Shown here: one piece after another, positions 61,801-64,000 of the stretch
How positions within the stretch are numbered: the stretch's first letter is position 1
Layout of the letters: each line of letters begins with the position of its first letter
Origin: Strigamia acuminata
Lineage: Eukaryota; Arthropoda; Chilopoda; Geophilomorpha; Linotaeniidae
Reading direction: 5' to 3'
Assembly (NCBI GenBank): GCA_949358305.1
Contig: OX442324.1
Coordinates: forward strand, 3,292,001 to 3,356,000
DNA: 64,000 nt
The notes under the pieces: generated by a model
Databases searched by the model: none
What the model was told of the DNA's origin: nothing
The model's input: only the letters and a program-made list of their open reading frames with translations
Translations under genes and position numbers: made by a program

Positions 61801-64000
61801 GGACATCAATAGACACGGCTTTGAGCACCACCTTCCGGTCTTGACGTCCGGCTCTCGTATTAAAACGGATGAAACTTTTTCCTGCCATTCTCTTTATTTT
61901 ATTCCATTTCTCTTTTTTTTTTAAAAAAAAAAATAAAAATACAAGTATATAAAATTTTAATAATAAAAAAAGTTGGCTTAATTTTGAAACAATGGCGTTG
62001 GCGTCGATTAATTTTATTCGTCCGTCGGTGAGCTTCGGTGTTTACATCACGGGTGCGAGCAAGAATTTTCATTTCAATATTTTTCTTGTTTGGAGAGACG
62101 ATACTCGTCAGTTGAACGCAAGAATGTGAAAAAGGAACGTCGGTTGGAAGGAAAGGGATGTAGAGGCCAACTCAATTTACCCTCGGGAATAATTACATTT
62201 TTATGTAAAAACGGCATGCCGCCATCATTTGTTAGTTTACTCAAGTAAGGGGAAACGAAACGGCAGAAAGAAGCAGCAAAAATTCCAACAAAAATCTTTT
62301 TTTTTTTTTTAATTTTTTTTTTTTAATAATATTAAGAATAATAATATAATAATGTAATCCCGGCTTATGAAATGCGAATTTCAAAAGCAGCGCGTCGGTT
62401 TTGGCCAAATAGAAAAATCGGTCAGCAGTTAGCCATTAGGCGGAATTAGGAGAAAACAAGTTGTTAATAAATCCCTTTGGTTTTTGCCATACACACACAC
62501 AAGCAATAGGCATATAGCTGTATGAAATTTGTCAATAAATCTGTGTCAAAAGGGTTGGTGAAGCGTGTGCGTGCTGGCCATTTGGCTTCCGGGCGACGAC
62601 CAATCAAGCGAATGTGTGCGACTCGTTTCCGAAAGAAGAAATAGAAAAGAAAGAAAAAAGAATCAAACCAGACGACGAAACGAAACGAAACGAAGGTCCA
62701 ATCCTTTTGGCACGCGCAGTTTCCACCATTAAGTTACGCGTCGATATTAATTCAATTAATCCCCTGCATGGCATTCATCGAATCGGATAAGAAAATTTGA
62801 TTTCCAATCATTTTTATCAAAAAGAAAAAGAAAAAGAAAAGAAAAAACCGATGCTATTCAATACAGTATTAATGGATTTTTGCGTTAATCAATTTCCGCG
62901 ATTCGAGGTCCGTGTGTGTGCGTATGCCCGAAATTGTTGGTAAATGTCGATAAACGTCGACGTTTTGTGATGTAATTTCGAAGAAGGGAAATTGGCGTTG
63001 ACACCCGGCATGTTCCCAACACGAGACTATGAATCTATGCAGCTTTATTGTAATAAGGTTGTCGTGAATTTGAGTAAATTGTTGACAAGCGTGCGTCGTC
63101 TTCCTCCACATCTACACACGACATGCAACTTTCGTCTTTCTCTGGAGACGTCATTTGAAAGCAATTAGATTTTAATCCCTGTGAGGAAACTCCAATCTTT
63201 CCCTCTTTGTCTTAAAGTCTTTTAAGGTTAATTAGTAGGCATGAGAGAGAGAAAACTCTTGTCTCTTGCAACTCTTTTCCACCTTTTTTTTTTTATATAT
63301 ATTTTTTTTTTAAGTTTTTTTTTTTTTTTAATTTTTTTTTTTTTTTTTTAAACTTGTCTTGAAAATTCTTTTTTTTCTTCTTCTTTCCAGATATACAAAA
63401 TTAGACAAGTTTAGTTTCAACTTAATTCGAATTAACTTCTTCTGACTAACTTATAATGACATTGCTGACAAAATGTCGACATACTCGCACATTACACTCA
63501 TTACTGTCAATCAATCACTGCCATTCACATTTTAGGCCTAAAATAAACTCGTCATTTAAAAAAAAAATTACTTTTTTTTTAAAAAAAAAGTTTAATCCGC
63601 TAGAATTAAAAAAAAATAATTTTTTTTTCTTTCTTTCTCTATTTATGCAATAAAAAACATAATTATTGTCAAATACTGACGAGCATTCGGAAAATAATTT
63701 CGTCTCACTTTTCCTCATCCGTCACCCGTATGTCTAAGCAAAAATTGCTGCTGCGCATGCGCTTAATTGAAGTAATTAAGCACAATGCTGTGACAATTAA
63801 AGCCACGCGTCGTTCCCACGTCGAGACTCGAAAAGTTGGACATTCTTGAATACAAATTCTTGAAAAATTCTTCCTTTTTGTTTTCCAACACTTTAATTAC
63901 AAAAAAAAAAAAAAAAAAAAAAAAAAAATTAAAAGTTAAAAAATTAAAATAAAATCTAAAAAAATTCGATTTTCTCAATTCGGGACTGTATGCTGCCCCT
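58801..64000. other. Region without a supported gene
   Basis: I see only short open frames with no family match (59156-59413 minus, 59423-59704 minus, 61107-61529 plus), long A/T runs and microsatellites. It may be a large intron or 5' regulatory region of a gene starting at the 58.5 kb island. Confidence 0.4.

Overview
This is nuclear DNA of an animal. Genes are split by short GT-AG introns (mostly 50-500 bp), and the noncoding DNA is AT-rich with long poly-A/poly-T runs, simple repeats and small DNA transposons. Ciliary genes (CFAP47, DNAJB13), a Popeye-domain protein, a Fanconi core subunit (FAAP100) and a TFG orthologue point to an invertebrate metazoan with motile cilia or flagellate sperm. 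I cannot assign the phylum from sequence alone. Exon structures below were built by hand from splice signals, reading frame and recalled family similarity. For every multi-exon gene reported as complete, the exon lengths sum to a multiple of three.

Layout. 1-9881 (-): most of CFAP47, running off the left edge. 10516-11624 (+): secreted protein with five antistasin-like domains. 11905-13734 (+): DNAJB13. 13876-14142 (-): COX17, sharing a 0.6 kb promoter region with TAF13 (14725-15218, +). 15329-18505 (+): intronless transposase-derived gene with three tandem DNA-binding modules and a broken catalytic triad. 20861-25135 (-): class I alpha-mannosidase (MAN1A). 26251-28351 (-): Popeye-domain protein with two alternative last exons. 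28939-29861 (-): two small secreted six-cysteine proteins. 30265-31784 (-): NUP43. 32280-39025 (-): LTN1 (22 exons), divergent from TRMT10C (39309-40350, +). 40771-41892 (+): TIPRL. 42412-42946 (+): coiled-coil protein of unknown function. 43-51 kb: gene-free, with several terminal-inverted-repeat elements and a 4.4 kb minisatellite whose orientation flips. 51353-52778 (+): TFG, converging on FAAP100 (52926-56012, -). 56-64 kb: no secure gene, but a GC-rich promoter-like island near 58.5 kb.

The genes are mostly single-copy housekeeping functions: ribosome quality control (LTN1), mitochondrial tRNA processing and copper delivery (TRMT10C, COX17), transcription initiation (TAF13), nuclear pore (NUP43), ER export (TFG), N-glycan trimming (MAN1A), PP2A-type phosphatase regulation (TIPRL), DNA repair (FAAP100) and axoneme (CFAP47, DNAJB13). 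They are not an operon. Several are in head-to-head or tail-to-tail pairs with very short spacers. The most unusual items are the triplicated, probably domesticated transposase gene at 15.3 kb, the Popeye gene with a possible PDZ-binding alternative tail, the paired six-cysteine peptides, and the inverted higher-order minisatellite surrounded by TA-flanked elements.
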